A stretch of DNA of 60,812 nt from Hoeflea sp. BAL378 (GTDB taxonomy: Bacteria > Pseudomonadota > Alphaproteobacteria > Rhizobiales > Rhizobiaceae), in the NCBI RefSeq assembly GCF_000759435.1, contig NZ_JRJG01000017.1, positions 1-60,812 of the forward strand, read 5' to 3'. The first letter of the stretch is position 1. Each line of letters starts with the position of its first letter. The notes under the pieces were generated by a model. It was not told the origin of the DNA and ran no database searches. It saw only the letters and a program-made list of their open reading frames with translations. The position numbers were made by a program, and so were the translations under genes. This document shows positions 7,322-16,974 of this stretch, piece by piece.

Positions 7322-9147
7322 GCCTTGCCTCCTTCAACTTCCGCGTCTGTCTTGTCCGTGGCGGCCGGGGCCGGCTGGGCTCCCACCTCGCTGATCGCCT
7401 GCAGGCGGGCGTAGAGCCCGTCCCTTGAGGCCGACAGGTCGGCGTGGCTGCCGATCTCCACCACCCGCCCGGCCTGCATGACGACGATGCGGTCGGCCCG
7501 GGCGATGGTCGAAAGCCTGTGCGCGATCACCAGCACGGTCCGGTTGCGCATGGCGCTTTCCAGCGCCTTCTGCACCGCGGCCTCGGATTCATTGTCGAGC
7601 GCCGAGGTGGCTTCGTCCAGGAGCAGGATCGGCGCGTCGCGCACCAGCGCGCGGGCGATGGAGATGCGCTGGCGCTGGCCGCCCGACAGGTTGACGCCGT
7701 TTTCGCCCAGCGGCGTGTCGTAGCCCAGCGGCTGGGCCAGGATGAAGTCATGCGCATTGGCGAGCCGCGCCGCGTCCTCGATCTCGGCATCGCTGGCGTC
7801 GGGCCGGGCGTAGCGCAGGTTCTCGCGGATCGTCCCCTCGAACAGCCAGGGCTGCTGCGAGACATAGGCGATCTGGCGGCGCAGCGACTTCTTGGTCACC
7901 GTGGCGATATCGACGCCGTCGACCAGCACCTGCCCCGCGGCGGGATCGTAGAACCGCGGCACCAGCGAGATCAGCGTCGACTTGCCGGCGCCGGAGGGGC
8001 CGACGATCGCCGTGGTCTTTCCGGCCTCGGCGGTGAAGCTGACATCGTCGAGGACGGGGATGCCCTGGCCATAGCCGAAGGAGATGTTGCGGAACTCGAT
8101 GCCGGCGCGCTCGATGACGATGTCGGCCGCGCCGGGCAGGTCGCCCTGCGTCGGCTCCTCGTCGAGGATCTCGTAGATCATCCGGGCGTTGACGACGGCG
8201 CGCTCGAGGTTGATCTGCAGCCGCGCCAGCCGCCGCGCCGGATCATAGGCGAGCAGCAGCGCGGTGATGAAGGAGAAGAACGCGCCAGGCAGGACGTCGC
8301 CATAGATCGAGCGGAATGCGGCGTAGGCGATGACGCCGGAGATCGCCAGGCCGGCGACGATTTCGGTGAGCGGCGAGGTCCGTTCGGTGAGCCGGGCGAT
8401 GCGGTTGGAGCGCTCCTCGGCGGCCTTGATCAGCGTCGAGGTGCGCGCGCTGATCTGCTCCTCCATGGTGAAGGCCTTGACGATGGTGATGCCCTGCACG
8501 GTCTCCTGCATGGCGCTCAGCACGCGGCTGTTGAGATCGATCGATTCGCGCGTGGCGCTCCTCAGCCGCTTGGAGATGTAGCGCAGCGCCATGAGAATCG
8601 GCGGCGCGCCGAGAAAGACGATGAGGCTGAGGATCGGGTCCTTCGTCACCATGACCACCAGAAGCGCGATCAGCGTCAGCAGGTCGCGGGCAAAGGAGGT
8701 GATGGTGAGGTTCATCACGTCGCGGATGCCGGCGACGTTCTGGCTGATCTGCGCGGCGATCTGCGCCGAGCGGGAATCGCCGAAGAAGCTGACGCCGAGC
8801 GACATCAGGTGATCCACCAGGCGCTGCTGGTAGCGGGCGACGAGATTGTTGCCGACCTGCGCGAGTGCCACCGCCTGGCCGTAGGAGGCGGCGCCGCGGA
8901 TGACGAAGGCCGCCAGCACCGAGCCGCAGATGAGCCAGATCACGTCGGCGTTCTTCTTGGCGAAGGCCTCGTTGATCACCGCTTCCATGATCCAGGCCAT
9001 GAAGGCCGTGGTGGCCGCCACCAGGATCAGGCAGACCGCGGCGAACAGGTAGGTCTTGACGTAGTCGCGGCCGTTCTCACGAATGATCCGGCGGATCACC
9101 GTTGTCAGCGATTCCACATCCTGCTTGATGTTTCTGCTGCGCGCCAA
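7318..9147 (-). CDS. MsbA-like ABC exporter (fused membrane and ATPase domains)
   Basis: A 609-residue half-transporter of the lipid A/peptide exporter class. Residues 1-330 hold six transmembrane helices. The nucleotide-binding domain has Walker [10 protein letters not shown] (about 384), the signature LSGGQRQR, Walker [13 protein letters not shown] (about 511) and the switch AHRLST. Homodimers of this type flip lipids or export glycans; the substrate is not readable from sequence. A short Ala/Pro/Glu-rich tail ends the protein. It heads the operon with dapB and gpmA through a 4-base overlap. Confidence 0.9.
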   Translation of the reverse strand: MARSRNIKQDVESLTTVIRRIIRENGRDYVKTYLFAAVCLILVAATTAFMAWIMEAVINEAFAKKNADVIWLICGSVLAAFVIRGAASYGQAVALAQVGNNLVARYQQRLVDHLMSLGVSFFGDSRSAQIAAQISQNVAGIRDVMNLTITSFARDLLTLIALLVVMVTKDPILSLIVFLGAPPILMALRYISKRLRSATRESIDLNSRVLSAMQETVQGITIVKAFTMEEQISARTSTLIKAAEERSNRIARLTERTSPLTEIVAGLAISGVIAYAAFRSIYGDVLPGAFFSFITALLLAYDPARRLARLQINLERAVVNARMIYEILDEEPTQGDLPGAADIVIERAGIEFRNISFGYGQGIPVLDDVSFTAEAGKTTAIVGPSGAGKSTLISLVPRFYDPAAGQVLVDGVDIATVTKKSLRRQIAYVSQQPWLFEGTIRENLRYARPDASDAEIEDAARLANAHDFILAQPLGYDTPLGENGVNLSGGQRQRISIARALVRDAPILLLDEATSALDNESEAAVQKALESAMRNRTVLVIAHRLSTIARADRIVVMQAGRVVEIGSHADLSASRDGLYARLQAISEVGAQPAPAATDKTDAEVEGGKA

Positions 9148-9251
9148 ATTCCATCACCCTTTAGAGCGCTCCGCAAAGACCGCCATGCCTCATTGAGCAG
9201 GATGTCCCGCCCCGATGTGTGCGGCTCTATAGCGGGTCCGAGCCCGTTTGC

Positions 9252-10277
9252 CTATGCTTTCCAGCGGCGGCCTTCGGTGGAAACGCCAAATCGCACCGGC
9301 GTGCGGGCATAGGCCGCAAGCCCCGACAGCGCCGCCAGCGGGTGGGTGATCACGAAGGTGGGGATCATCCGCAAAATGGCCGAATGCGGCGCCTTGTCCT
9401 CGAAAGCCTGGCGGAACCGGGGTTCGTTGAGCGCCGGGATGATCTTCTGGGCGATGCCGCCGGCGAGGAACACGCCGCCGCGGGCCATGAAGATCATCGC
9501 CAGGTCGCCGGCCACGCGGCCGAGATAGGTGACGAAGAGTTCGATCGCCTCCCGTGCCGCCGGATCCGAGCCGTCGCTCCAGGCCGAGGTGACCTCGGAG
9601 GGATTGGCGGCGACGGGCGGGGTGCCGTTGGCCTTGGAGACGGCGCGGTAGATGTTCATCAGCCCGCGTCCGCACAGCAGTTGCTCGGCGGAAATCCGAC
9701 CCTCGATCGGTTCATAGAGCGGAAACAGCTCGTAATCGCGCGCCGTGCGCGGGCCCATGTCGATGTGGCCGCCTTCGCCCGGCACCGGGTACCAGGTGTG
9801 GCGGGCGTGGACGAGGCCGGCGACGCCGAGGCCGGTGCCGGGGCCGACCACGACGCGCGAGGTGGCGGGCCGGATCTCGCCGCCGCCGATCTGTTCGAGA
9901 TATTCGGGCCCGAGCGAGGCCGCGGCCAGCGCCTGGGCCTCGAAGTCGTTGATCACGACGATGGTCTCGAAGCCCAGGTCGCGGATCATCACCTTGGGCT
10001 CGATCACCCAGTCGCAATTGGTCAGGTCGATCTCGTCGCCCTTGATCGGTCCGGCCACCGCCAGGATCGCCGAGCGCGGCTGCAGCGAGGTCTTGTCGAG
10101 CACGCCCGCCTGGATGGCCGCGTCGATGGTCGGATAGTCCGCCGTCGCCAGGATCGGAAACTGCTTCGGCTCGGCATTGGCGTCCATCAGGATGGCGAAG
10201 CGCGCATTGGTGCCGCCAATATCGCCGATCAGAATCGGGAAGGCCATGGGCTGGTCGGTATCGTAGTGAGTGGGCAT
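9252..10277 (-). CDS. glk: Glucokinase
   Basis: A 341-residue ATP-dependent hexokinase of the bacterial Glk family. [12 protein letters not shown] (phosphate-binding loop 1), [10 protein letters not shown] with the catalytic Asp, [11 protein letters not shown], and the glucose-site block PGEGGHIDM are all present, with [10 protein letters not shown] near the C-terminus. The start MPTHYDTDQ gives the usual family length; the frame stays open for another 48 codons without recognisable sequence. mgsA lies upstream on the same strand, which groups glycolytic entry with the methylglyoxal bypass. Confidence 0.95.
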   Translation of the reverse strand: MPTHYDTDQPMAFPILIGDIGGTNARFAILMDANAEPKQFPILATADYPTIDAAIQAGVLDKTSLQPRSAILAVAGPIKGDEIDLTNCDWVIEPKVMIRDLGFETIVVINDFEAQALAAASLGPEYLEQIGGGEIRPATSRVVVGPGTGLGVAGLVHARHTWYPVPGEGGHIDMGPRTARDYELFPLYEPIEGRISAEQLLCGRGLMNIYRAVSKANGTPPVAANPSEVTSAWSDGSDPAAREAIELFVTYLGRVAGDLAMIFMARGGVFLAGGIAQKIIPALNEPRFRQAFEDKAPHSAILRMIPTFVITHPLAALSGLAAYARTPVRFGVSTEGRRWKA

Positions 10278-10353
10278 GGTCGGGTCCCCGTCAGGCCTGA
10301 TCTGGTTGCGGCGGGACCCGGCGGGCCCGCCATTTCGAAAGCAATCCGGCGGT

Positions 10354-10731
10354 CTATCCAAGCGCCGTGAGCAAGGTTTCAGCGGTGGCGCGGTTGAGCG
10401 CCATCGGGATATCGTAAACAATGGCGAGCCGCATCAACGCCTTGACATCGACATCATGCGGCATGGCGGTCAGCGGATCGACAAAAAAGATCACCAGGCC
10501 GACCTCGCCGGTGGCGATCAGCGCGCCGATCTGCTGGTCGCCGCCCAGCGGCCCGCTCTTGAGCCGCGTGATCTTCAGCTCCGGACAGGCGTCGGCAATG
10601 CGCGCGCCGGTGGTTCCGGTGGCGACGATCGGGAACCGCGACAGGGCCGGCTGATGGGACCGGGCGAATTCGGCCAGATCGTCCTTCTTCTGGTCGTGCG
10701 CGATCAACGCAATGGTCTTGTGAACGGTCAT
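10354..10731 (-). CDS. mgsA: Methylglyoxal synthase
   Basis: A 125-residue enzyme converting dihydroxyacetone phosphate to methylglyoxal and phosphate. The start at [16 protein letters not shown] matches the family N-terminus. ATGTTG and [12 protein letters not shown] carry the phosphate-binding and catalytic Asp residues, and [18 protein letters not shown] the second Asp and the conserved His. The ribosome site is AGGACG. It is probably co-transcribed with glk, 76 bases downstream. Confidence 0.95.
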   Translation of the reverse strand: MTVHKTIALIAHDQKKDDLAEFARSHQPALSRFPIVATGTTGARIADACPELKITRLKSGPLGGDQQIGALIATGEVGLVIFFVDPLTAMPHDVDVKALMRLAIVYDIPMALNRATAETLLTALG

Positions 10732-10750
10732 GACGTCCTGTCGTCTCAAG

Positions 10751-10782
10751 AAACCCGGCGCAACCCGCAGAATGCGCCGTTT
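10751..10782 (-). terminator. Hairpin between mepA and mgsA
   Basis: A 6-bp stem GGCGCA/TGCGCC, extended by AAAC/GTTT across a 2-base bulge, with a 10-base loop. Read on the minus strand it is followed by a weak TTTCTT, so it may end the mepA transcript or lie in the mgsA leader. Confidence 0.35.
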
Positions 10783-10872
10783 CAATCGATTTGAGAACGA
10801 AGCTATAGCGGTTCCCTCTGTCAAGCGAAAGACGGCCGGTGATGAAATCTCGCCGATGCCGGGGCGCGGCCC

Positions 10873-11934
10873 TCACCGGACCGGCCTGGGCTCGGGGATC
10901 GGGATCCGCGCCGGCAGCGCGACCGGCGCGAAGGCCGATGCCGGCACCGCGCCGGCCGCCGCGGCCGCGGCGGGGACCGGCGTCAGGCCCGATCCGAAGG
11001 TCACCTGCGCCTCGGACGCGGGACCGGGCGCCTGGACCACCCCGGTGCAGGCGGCGGGAAGATCGGAGAGCTGCATCTCCGGCTTGGGCTTGGGCTTTTC
11101 GGCCTTCTTGTCGGGCTTCGCCGGTGCCCAGGGTGCGTCGGTGAACCACCAGGCCAGCGACTGGTCGCAGCCGTCGCCCCTGGACGGCGGCTCCTGGCTC
11201 TTGCAGCCGCTGGCGCCGGGCGGGCACTTGATGCGGATATGGAAATGATAGTGGTGGCCGTAATAGGGGCGCAGCTTGCCCATCGCCGACCGGTCGCCGG
11301 TCCACGTGTCGCAGAGCTTCTTCTTGATCCCGGGATGGATGAAGATGCGCTGGACCTCCGGATAGGACGCCGCCCGCATCAGCAGCCGCGCATGCGCCGG
11401 GGTCCAGATCCGGTCGTCGACGTAGAGCGAATCCTTCTTCAGCATCGAAGTCGCGGAGATGTCCTCGCGTTCCCTGCCGCTCAGGGTCCGGTTCGGCATC
11501 GGGGTCAGCCAGATGTCGGCGTCGAGACCGACCTGGTGCGAGGCGTGGCCCGACAGCATCGGGCCGCCGCGCGGCTGCGCGAGGTCGCCGACCAGAAGCC
11601 CGGGCCAGCCGTCCTTGGCCGCCGCGTCGCGCGACAGGCGCTCGACCAGCGAGACCAGATCCGGGTGGCCCCAGCGGCGGTTGCGCGACAGCCGCATGGC
11701 CTGCCAGGTGGGGCCGTCGGTTGCGATCGCCACGCCGCCGGCGAGGCAGCCCTTGGAGTAGAAACCGATGGCGCGGGCGGGCAGCACGGCCGGCAGCTTG
11801 GCCGCGCCGAAGATCTGCTTGGCGGACTGGCCAGCCAAAGCGGACGCCGGCAGCGCGGCGCCTGCCGCAGCCGCGATCAGCACGGCAAGGGCCGACTGGC
11901 GCAGGAAGGCCGCTGAGCGGCGGACATTGATCAT
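10873..11934 (-). CDS. mepA: Penicillin-insensitive murein endopeptidase
   Basis: A 353-residue periplasmic peptidase (M74, LAS family) that cleaves D-alanyl-diaminopimelate crosslinks. A signal peptide covers about residues 1-34. Zinc ligands and catalytic residues are visible in SGHASHQVGLDADIWLTP and GHHYHFHIRIKCP. Conserved Cys residues (GCLAGG, CDTW, CPPG, GC) fit the family disulfides. Residues from about 265 are a low-complexity Lys/Pro/Ala-rich tail not typical of E. coli MepA, possibly a periplasmic spacer. Confidence 0.93.
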   Translation of the reverse strand: MINVRRSAAFLRQSALAVLIAAAAGAALPASALAGQSAKQIFGAAKLPAVLPARAIGFYSKGCLAGGVAIATDGPTWQAMRLSRNRRWGHPDLVSLVERLSRDAAAKDGWPGLLVGDLAQPRGGPMLSGHASHQVGLDADIWLTPMPNRTLSGREREDISATSMLKKDSLYVDDRIWTPAHARLLMRAASYPEVQRIFIHPGIKKKLCDTWTGDRSAMGKLRPYYGHHYHFHIRIKCPPGASGCKSQEPPSRGDGCDQSLAWWFTDAPWAPAKPDKKAEKPKPKPEMQLSDLPAACTGVVQAPGPASEAQVTFGSGLTPVPAAAAAAGAVPASAFAPVALPARIPIPEPRPVR

Positions 11935-12058
11935 GGGGCTCGACCTCCTGCGACGCATCCGCGTGAATGCGCAAATCATATCAAGCGAGTCTAGCGCGGG
12001 GATCGCTTCAAGAAAACACCTGGCTGGGCGGTGAGTGGAGCAGGCAAAGCCGGCGGCA

Positions 12059-13927
12059 CTATGGCTTGACCCGGAACAGTTGCAGTGGCTGGTCCGCGGT
12101 CCCCGGCACCGGCTCGAGAAAATCCGGGACGATCCCCTTGCGCAGTTGCGCATAAAGGCCGTCGGGCGCCGCCGCCGCGTCGCTGCCCACCTGCGGGTCG
12201 CTGCTGCAGAAGGCGAGCACGGTGACGCCGGCGCCGCGCAGGAACTTGACCGAATCCGCCGGCCGCGCCATGGCGGCATGCAGTTCGGTGAGCATGCCGC
12301 CCTGGTTGCGGTGATAGGGTGCCGAGAGGACCCGATGGTCGGTGAAGCGCAGGATATGGGCGCCGAGATTGGAGGGGCCTGAGACGACGCCGACGGGCTC
12401 CCGCGCCAGCGGAGCCATGGCTTCGGCGTTGGTGCAGATCTTCTCCTCCCCGGCCGGCAACTGCCCCGCCTCCTGCCCCATCACCGTGTTGACGCCCATC
12501 GAGAGGAGGGCACCGGACAGGGCCCAGACAAAGGGCACTGCCGCGAAGGCGGTGGCGGCATAGGCAATACCCTTGCGCAGGTTCTTCGGATCGGCGTTGG
12601 AACGTGTCCGCAACTCGGCAACCAGTCCCGCGAGCGGGATCGCCGACAGCATGTTGGAGAACACCGCGCCGCGGACCTGGACCAGCGCAATGGCCCAGGA
12701 CACAGCCAGCAGCGCCAGCAGCACCCCGTGGGCATGGACATCGCGGCCCTGCCGGATCCGGACAGCGCACAGGATCATGGCCAGGACCGGGACAAGATAG
12801 AAGCCGCCGCCGGTCCACGGCTCGATGCGCAGTTGGGCGAAGACCGACTGGGCTTCGGTGACATGGGTGAGCCACATGCTCACCAGCAGCGGATCGAGCG
12901 AACCCAGCGGATTGCCCAGGCATTGCGGCGCCGCCAGCAGCGCGAAGCCGGAGGTCGCCACGCCGACCAGCCCCAGCCCCGCCAGGCGCACGGCAAAGCC
13001 GCGCTCCGACAGGGAGGAGACGGCGAGGAAGAACAGGCCCGCGCCGATGACGCCGAGCGCATAGAACCCGGTCGACAGCGCGTCGCAGGCCACGATCCCA
13101 TACTGCGCAGGCGGCACGGTGAGGAAGAACGCCGCGGTCAGGGTCGCGGCCATGGCGAGCGCAAAGGCCGAGGCCGCGTGCTTCATCGCGCCGCCGAGCC
13201 AGAGCCACTGCACCGCCACGATGGCGGCGACGACGACGATGTGCGGCGTCGTCTCCGCGCCGATAGCGATCGCCAGCGCCGCGGTCACGCCCGCCAGCGC
13301 ATGGGCCGCGGGCGGGCGACCGGGCAGGATGAGGCAGGCGGCGATGGTGGCGATCAGCGCGAGCTGGACATTGTGGTGGTCGATCGCGCCCGGCAGGAAG
13401 CGGTTGATCGCCAGCACGTAAAGGAACGCCAGCGCGAGACCGATGACCCGTCCGGGGGGGCCGCCCACAACGCCGCCGCTCAGGGACAGGGCGTAGAACA
13501 CCGGCAGCGCGGTCAGCAGCGGCCAGACGAGCAGCGCCGAAGCCTCGGCCATAAGCGGGCTCATGACCAGCGAGAACAGCAGGATCAGGCTGGCGATCGG
13601 CAGATCGACCAGCCGTGACCAGTGCATCGGGGTGCCGCCTTCCAGCCCGAGCCGGTACTGGGTGAGGTCGAACCAGCCCTGCCCGCCAAGGAGATCGCGC
13701 ACCTGGACCAGGCGCATGACATCGTCATTGTCGGCGCCGACATAATCGACATAGGAGCTGAAATGCATCGCCGTCGTCAGGACGACGAAAAGGGCAAAGG
13801 CCATCAAGACCGGGAGATGAAGCGACGCCAGCGGATGGGTGCCGGGGGAGCGCGGCAAACGCTCCGGCGAGGCGAACCCGGCATCGCCGGCGGCCGGATC
13901 GGACTTGAGCAAGGGAAACTCCACCAC
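12059..13927 (-). CDS. GT-C-type membrane glycosyltransferase (STT3/PMT-like)
   Basis: A 622-residue polytopic protein with roughly 12 hydrophobic segments followed by a soluble C-terminal part (from about 480). An acidic loop after the first membrane helix reads DYVGADNDDVMRLVQVRDLL, the position and style of the metal/donor-binding acidic motif of GT-C enzymes. GTPMHWSRLVD and IDHHNVQL also recall oligosaccharyltransferase-like proteins. It starts with GTG. It is divergent from a polyprenyl-phosphate GT2 and a GtrA flippase candidate, the expected donor-making partners, so transfer of a lipid-linked sugar in the periplasm is a reasonable inference. The acceptor is unknown. Confidence 0.7.
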   Translation of the reverse strand: MVEFPLLKSDPAAGDAGFASPERLPRSPGTHPLASLHLPVLMAFALFVVLTTAMHFSSYVDYVGADNDDVMRLVQVRDLLGGQGWFDLTQYRLGLEGGTPMHWSRLVDLPIASLILLFSLVMSPLMAEASALLVWPLLTALPVFYALSLSGGVVGGPPGRVIGLALAFLYVLAINRFLPGAIDHHNVQLALIATIAACLILPGRPPAAHALAGVTAALAIAIGAETTPHIVVVAAIVAVQWLWLGGAMKHAASAFALAMAATLTAAFFLTVPPAQYGIVACDALSTGFYALGVIGAGLFFLAVSSLSERGFAVRLAGLGLVGVATSGFALLAAPQCLGNPLGSLDPLLVSMWLTHVTEAQSVFAQLRIEPWTGGGFYLVPVLAMILCAVRIRQGRDVHAHGVLLALLAVSWAIALVQVRGAVFSNMLSAIPLAGLVAELRTRSNADPKNLRKGIAYAATAFAAVPFVWALSGALLSMGVNTVMGQEAGQLPAGEEKICTNAEAMAPLAREPVGVVSGPSNLGAHILRFTDHRVLSAPYHRNQGGMLTELHAAMARPADSVKFLRGAGVTVLAFCSSDPQVGSDAAAAPDGLYAQLRKGIVPDFLEPVPGTADQPLQLFRVKP

Positions 13928-14017
13928 ACTTTCTGTTGTGCATTCAACCTAGCCTTAACCTTCTCAAGAAATAGTAAAGCCATGGGCGGACGCCGCCCTG
14001 AGCCAACGGGGACCCCC

Positions 14018-15049
14018 ATGACCGACGCCATGTTCGACGACCTCGAGATCGCGGTGCTTCTGCCTTGCTACAATGAAGCGGCGACCATCGGCGATGTCGT
14101 TCGCGGCTTCCGCGAGGCGCTTCCGGGCGCCCGGATCTATGTCTATGACAACAATTCCAAGGACCAGACGGCACTCAGGGCCGCGCTGGCCGGCGCCATC
14201 GTCGTGCGCGAGCCGCGCCAGGGCAAGGGCCATGTGGTGCGGCGGATGTTCTCCGACATCGACGCCGACATCTTCCTGATGGCCGATGGCGACGGCACCT
14301 ATGCGCCCGCCGACGGCCCGGAACTGATCCGCACGCTGGTGAGCGAGCGCTGCGACATGGTGGTGGGCACCCGCCGGGGCGTGACCGACGATGCCGGCCG
14401 CCGCGGCCATGCCTTCGGCAACACGATCTTCAACACGCTCTACAAGCAGATCTTCGGCGACGATTTCACCGACATCTTCTCGGGCTACCGCGCCTTTTCG
14501 CGCCGCTTCGCCAAGAGCTTTCCGGCCGTCTCGGGCGGGTTCGAGATCGAGACCGAGATGAGCGTGCATGCCTCCCAGCTCAAGCTGCCGGTGATGGAGC
14601 TGGCGCTCGATTACGGCCGGCGTCCCGAGGGATCGCACTCCAAGCTCTCCACCTTCAGGGACGGCGCCAGGATCCTGTGGATGTTCGCCATGCTGATGAA
14701 GGAGACGCGACCCTTCACCTTTTTCAGCTATCTCAGCGTTTTCACGCTTGCCATCTCGATGATGTTCATGGTCCCTGTGCTCAACGAGTATTTCCTGACC
14801 GGGCTGGTGACGCGGATGCCGACCTGGATGCTCGCCATGGCGCTGATGATGATGGCGTTGATGATCTTCACCGGCGGCGTTATCCTCGATTCGGTGGCGC
14901 GCGGACGGGCGGAGCAGAAGCGCTTTCATTACATGTCGATCGCGGCCGCGCGCGGCGAAGGACGAACAACTGCCAAGCCGGGTCAGCGCGCCTCCGATCG
15001 GGCCGAAGGCCTGCCTGAGGCACCCGAAGGGCACAAACTGGCTTCATGA
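14018..15049 (+). CDS. GT2 glycosyltransferase, polyprenyl-phosphate sugar synthase type
   Basis: A 343-residue DPM1/GtrB-like enzyme expected to load a sugar from a nucleotide donor onto undecaprenyl phosphate. The GT-A fold shows VLLPCYNEAATIGDVV, VYDNNSKDQT and the metal-binding MADGDGTY. SGYRAFSRRFAKSFP and FEIETEM are typical of this branch. Two transmembrane helices (about 235-258 and 265-290) anchor the C-terminus. The start at MTDAMFDD follows ACGGGGAC; an in-frame ATG lies 36 bases upstream. It overlaps GtrA by four bases. Confidence 0.9.
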   Translation: MTDAMFDDLEIAVLLPCYNEAATIGDVVRGFREALPGARIYVYDNNSKDQTALRAALAGAIVVREPRQGKGHVVRRMFSDIDADIFLMADGDGTYAPADGPELIRTLVSERCDMVVGTRRGVTDDAGRRGHAFGNTIFNTLYKQIFGDDFTDIFSGYRAFSRRFAKSFPAVSGGFEIETEMSVHASQLKLPVMELALDYGRRPEGSHSKLSTFRDGARILWMFAMLMKETRPFTFFSYLSVFTLAISMMFMVPVLNEYFLTGLVTRMPTWMLAMALMMMALMIFTGGVILDSVARGRAEQKRFHYMSIAAARGEGRTTAKPGQRASDRAEGLPEAPEGHKLAS

Positions 15050-15429
15050 AGAGAAAAATCAGTTTCTTCCTGTTCGCAGGCGCCATCGGCTTCGCGGTCG
15101 ACATGGGCGTGCTCTGGCTTTTGCTGCAGTTCCGGCTCTTGGATCCGTTCAGCGGCCGCGTGCTCGCCATCGGGGCGGCGATGCTGTGCACCTACATGAT
15201 CAACCGCACCTTCACCTTCGGCCGCTCGCACCGCAAGGTCAGCGTCGAGGGCGCGCGCTACGGCAGCGTCGGCATCGCCTCGGCGCTGATCAACTACACG
15301 GTCTATTCCGGCAGCCTGATCGCGTTTCCCTTCATCTCGCCCTATCTGGCGCTGATCCTGGGCTCCGGCTCGGCGACGGTGTTTTCCTATCTGGGCTATG
15401 ACCGCTTCGTGTTCGGCGCGAAGAAGTAG
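15046..15429 (+). CDS. GtrA-family membrane protein
   Basis: A 127-residue protein with four transmembrane helices and the family signatures FAGAIGFAVDMGVLWLL, YMINRTFTF and FSYLGYDRFVF. GtrA proteins are thought to help flip polyprenyl-linked sugars across the inner membrane. The four-base overlap with the GT2 gene argues for translational coupling and a shared pathway with the divergent GT-C enzyme. Confidence 0.93.
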   Translation: MKRKISFFLFAGAIGFAVDMGVLWLLLQFRLLDPFSGRVLAIGAAMLCTYMINRTFTFGRSHRKVSVEGARYGSVGIASALINYTVYSGSLIAFPFISPYLALILGSGSATVFSYLGYDRFVFGAKK

Positions 15430-15431
15430 CG

Positions 15432-16418
15432 CTACACGCTCTCCCAGCCGTCATGGGCGGAGGCGCGGTAGACTGCGTCGATGAATTTCTGGTTGAGAAC
15501 CGACTGCTCCAGCGTGAACACGGGTTCGTCCGCGCCGCGCGCCTTGCGCACGAAAGCCTCGGCCTGAAGCCGGTACTGGCGCACGCCGGGGAAGCGGAAG
15601 ATGCGGGCCTCCTCCTGGGTGGCGTTGTGCAGGGTGACGACGGCATGGCCGTAGTCGCCGGCGTTGAACGGCGCGGTGACCTCGATGTAGCCCTCCTCGC
15701 CGTGGAACACCATCAACTGGCGCAGCGCCATCTGGGTCGAGCAGTAGAAGCTCATCTCGAAATCGCCGAAATCGGCCTTGACGCTGGCATAGCGGTCGGT
15801 GCCGAATTGCGGATCGCGCTCGACCGTCGCCTGCACCCTCAGCGGCTCGCGCCCGGTCGAAAACCGTGTCGTGACCGTCGGGTAGACGCCGATGTCGGGC
15901 AGGCCGCCGCCGCCCAGCTCGCGCTGGTTGCGCATGTTGGCGGGATCGGCGTTGAAATAGGAAAACGCGCCCTGGACATGGCGCAGCCGGCCGATGGCGC
16001 CCTCGGCAATCAGGTCGCGCACCTTCTTCCATTGCGGGTGATAGGTGACCATGAAGGCTTCGCAGACGAGGACATTGTGTTTGTCGCGCGTGGCGATCAG
16101 CGGCGCGATGGCGTCGGCATGCAGCGCGATCGGCTTTTCGCAGAGCACATGCTTGCCGGCTTCCGCGGCCCTGATCGACCATTCGATGTGCTGCGAGGTG
16201 GGCAGCGGGATATAGACGCCGTCGACCTCGCCCGAGGCGAGCAGTTCGTCATAGGACGCAAAGGCCAGCGGCACGCCGAAGCGGTCGGCGAGCGCGCGGG
16301 CGCGGGCATAGTCGCGGCTGGCGATCGCGGTGACCACACCGTTCTCGGAATCCTGCAATTGCGGGATCACCTGGTCGCGTCCGATCTTGGCGGTGGACAG
16401 AATTCCCCAGCGAAACAT
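15432..16418 (-). CDS. Gfo/Idh/MocA-family oxidoreductase
   Basis: A 328-residue NAD(P)-dependent dehydrogenase. The Rossmann start is [18 protein letters not shown], and the catalytic-Lys motif is [13 protein letters not shown]. The C-terminal alpha/beta domain contains [13 protein letters not shown]. The substrate is probably a sugar, cyclitol or aldose-like compound but cannot be assigned. The start at MFRWG has a strong GGAGGAAG site; the frame extends 15 codons further. It converges with gtrA two bases away and may be unrelated to it. Confidence 0.88.
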   Translation of the reverse strand: MFRWGILSTAKIGRDQVIPQLQDSENGVVTAIASRDYARARALADRFGVPLAFASYDELLASGEVDGVYIPLPTSQHIEWSIRAAEAGKHVLCEKPIALHADAIAPLIATRDKHNVLVCEAFMVTYHPQWKKVRDLIAEGAIGRLRHVQGAFSYFNADPANMRNQRELGGGGLPDIGVYPTVTTRFSTGREPLRVQATVERDPQFGTDRYASVKADFGDFEMSFYCSTQMALRQLMVFHGEEGYIEVTAPFNAGDYGHAVVTLHNATQEEARIFRFPGVRQYRLQAEAFVRKARGADEPVFTLEQSVLNQKFIDAVYRASAHDGWESV

Positions 16419-16674
16419 GCGTCTTCCTCCCCTTGAGCGCCGCGCCTCCAAACCCGGGCGCATGGCGCGACATTGCCTCGATCCGCCGCGCGCGGCCCGG
16501 GGGTGAACCTATCCCCTTCGGACGCGTTGTGCATCGGATCTGGTCGCCGCCCGCCCTGCAAAAGGGCGGCCGGGTGCATTCAATCCCGTCTGCGGCCGGA
16601 TCTGTCAACACCCCGGCTTGCGCCGGTCCGGCGTTTGGGGTGATATCGTCGGGTGATTTGAGGAGAATGCGGGA

Positions 16675-16965
16675 ATGCGCGGTTCAATACTGATTCTCGG
16701 CCTGGCCCTGCCGCTGATGCTTGCGGCGACCACTGCCAACGCCGATCCGGTGCGCGACTTCAAGGCCGCCGACACCGACGGCAACGGCATTCTCGAGGCG
16801 AGCGAGTTCAGGCGCTTCGTCGACCTGCGCGCCGAGGACGGCAGCGCGGTGGCCAAGAAGGTGCGGACATTCCGCGCCTACGGCATCGCCCTGTCGCGGG
16901 TCGATTACGACGGCGACGGCCGTGTCTCGGGCGCCGAACTGATCCGCTACGACCGGAATTCCTGA
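16675..16965 (+). CDS. Secreted EF-hand calcium-binding protein
   Basis: A 96-residue protein with a signal peptide (residues 1-23, ending TTANA) and two EF-hand loops, DTDGNGILEASE (about 33-44) and DYDGDGRVSGAE (about 78-89). Both loops have acidic residues at positions 1, 3, 5 and 12, so calcium binding is likely. The location is periplasmic or extracellular. The partner is unknown, and it converges with the nicotinamide phosphoribosyltransferase gene 9 bases away. Confidence 0.85.
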   Translation: MRGSILILGLALPLMLAATTANADPVRDFKAADTDGNGILEASEFRRFVDLRAEDGSAVAKKVRTFRAYGIALSRVDYDGDGRVSGAELIRYDRNS

Positions 16966-16974
16966 TCGCGCTTT

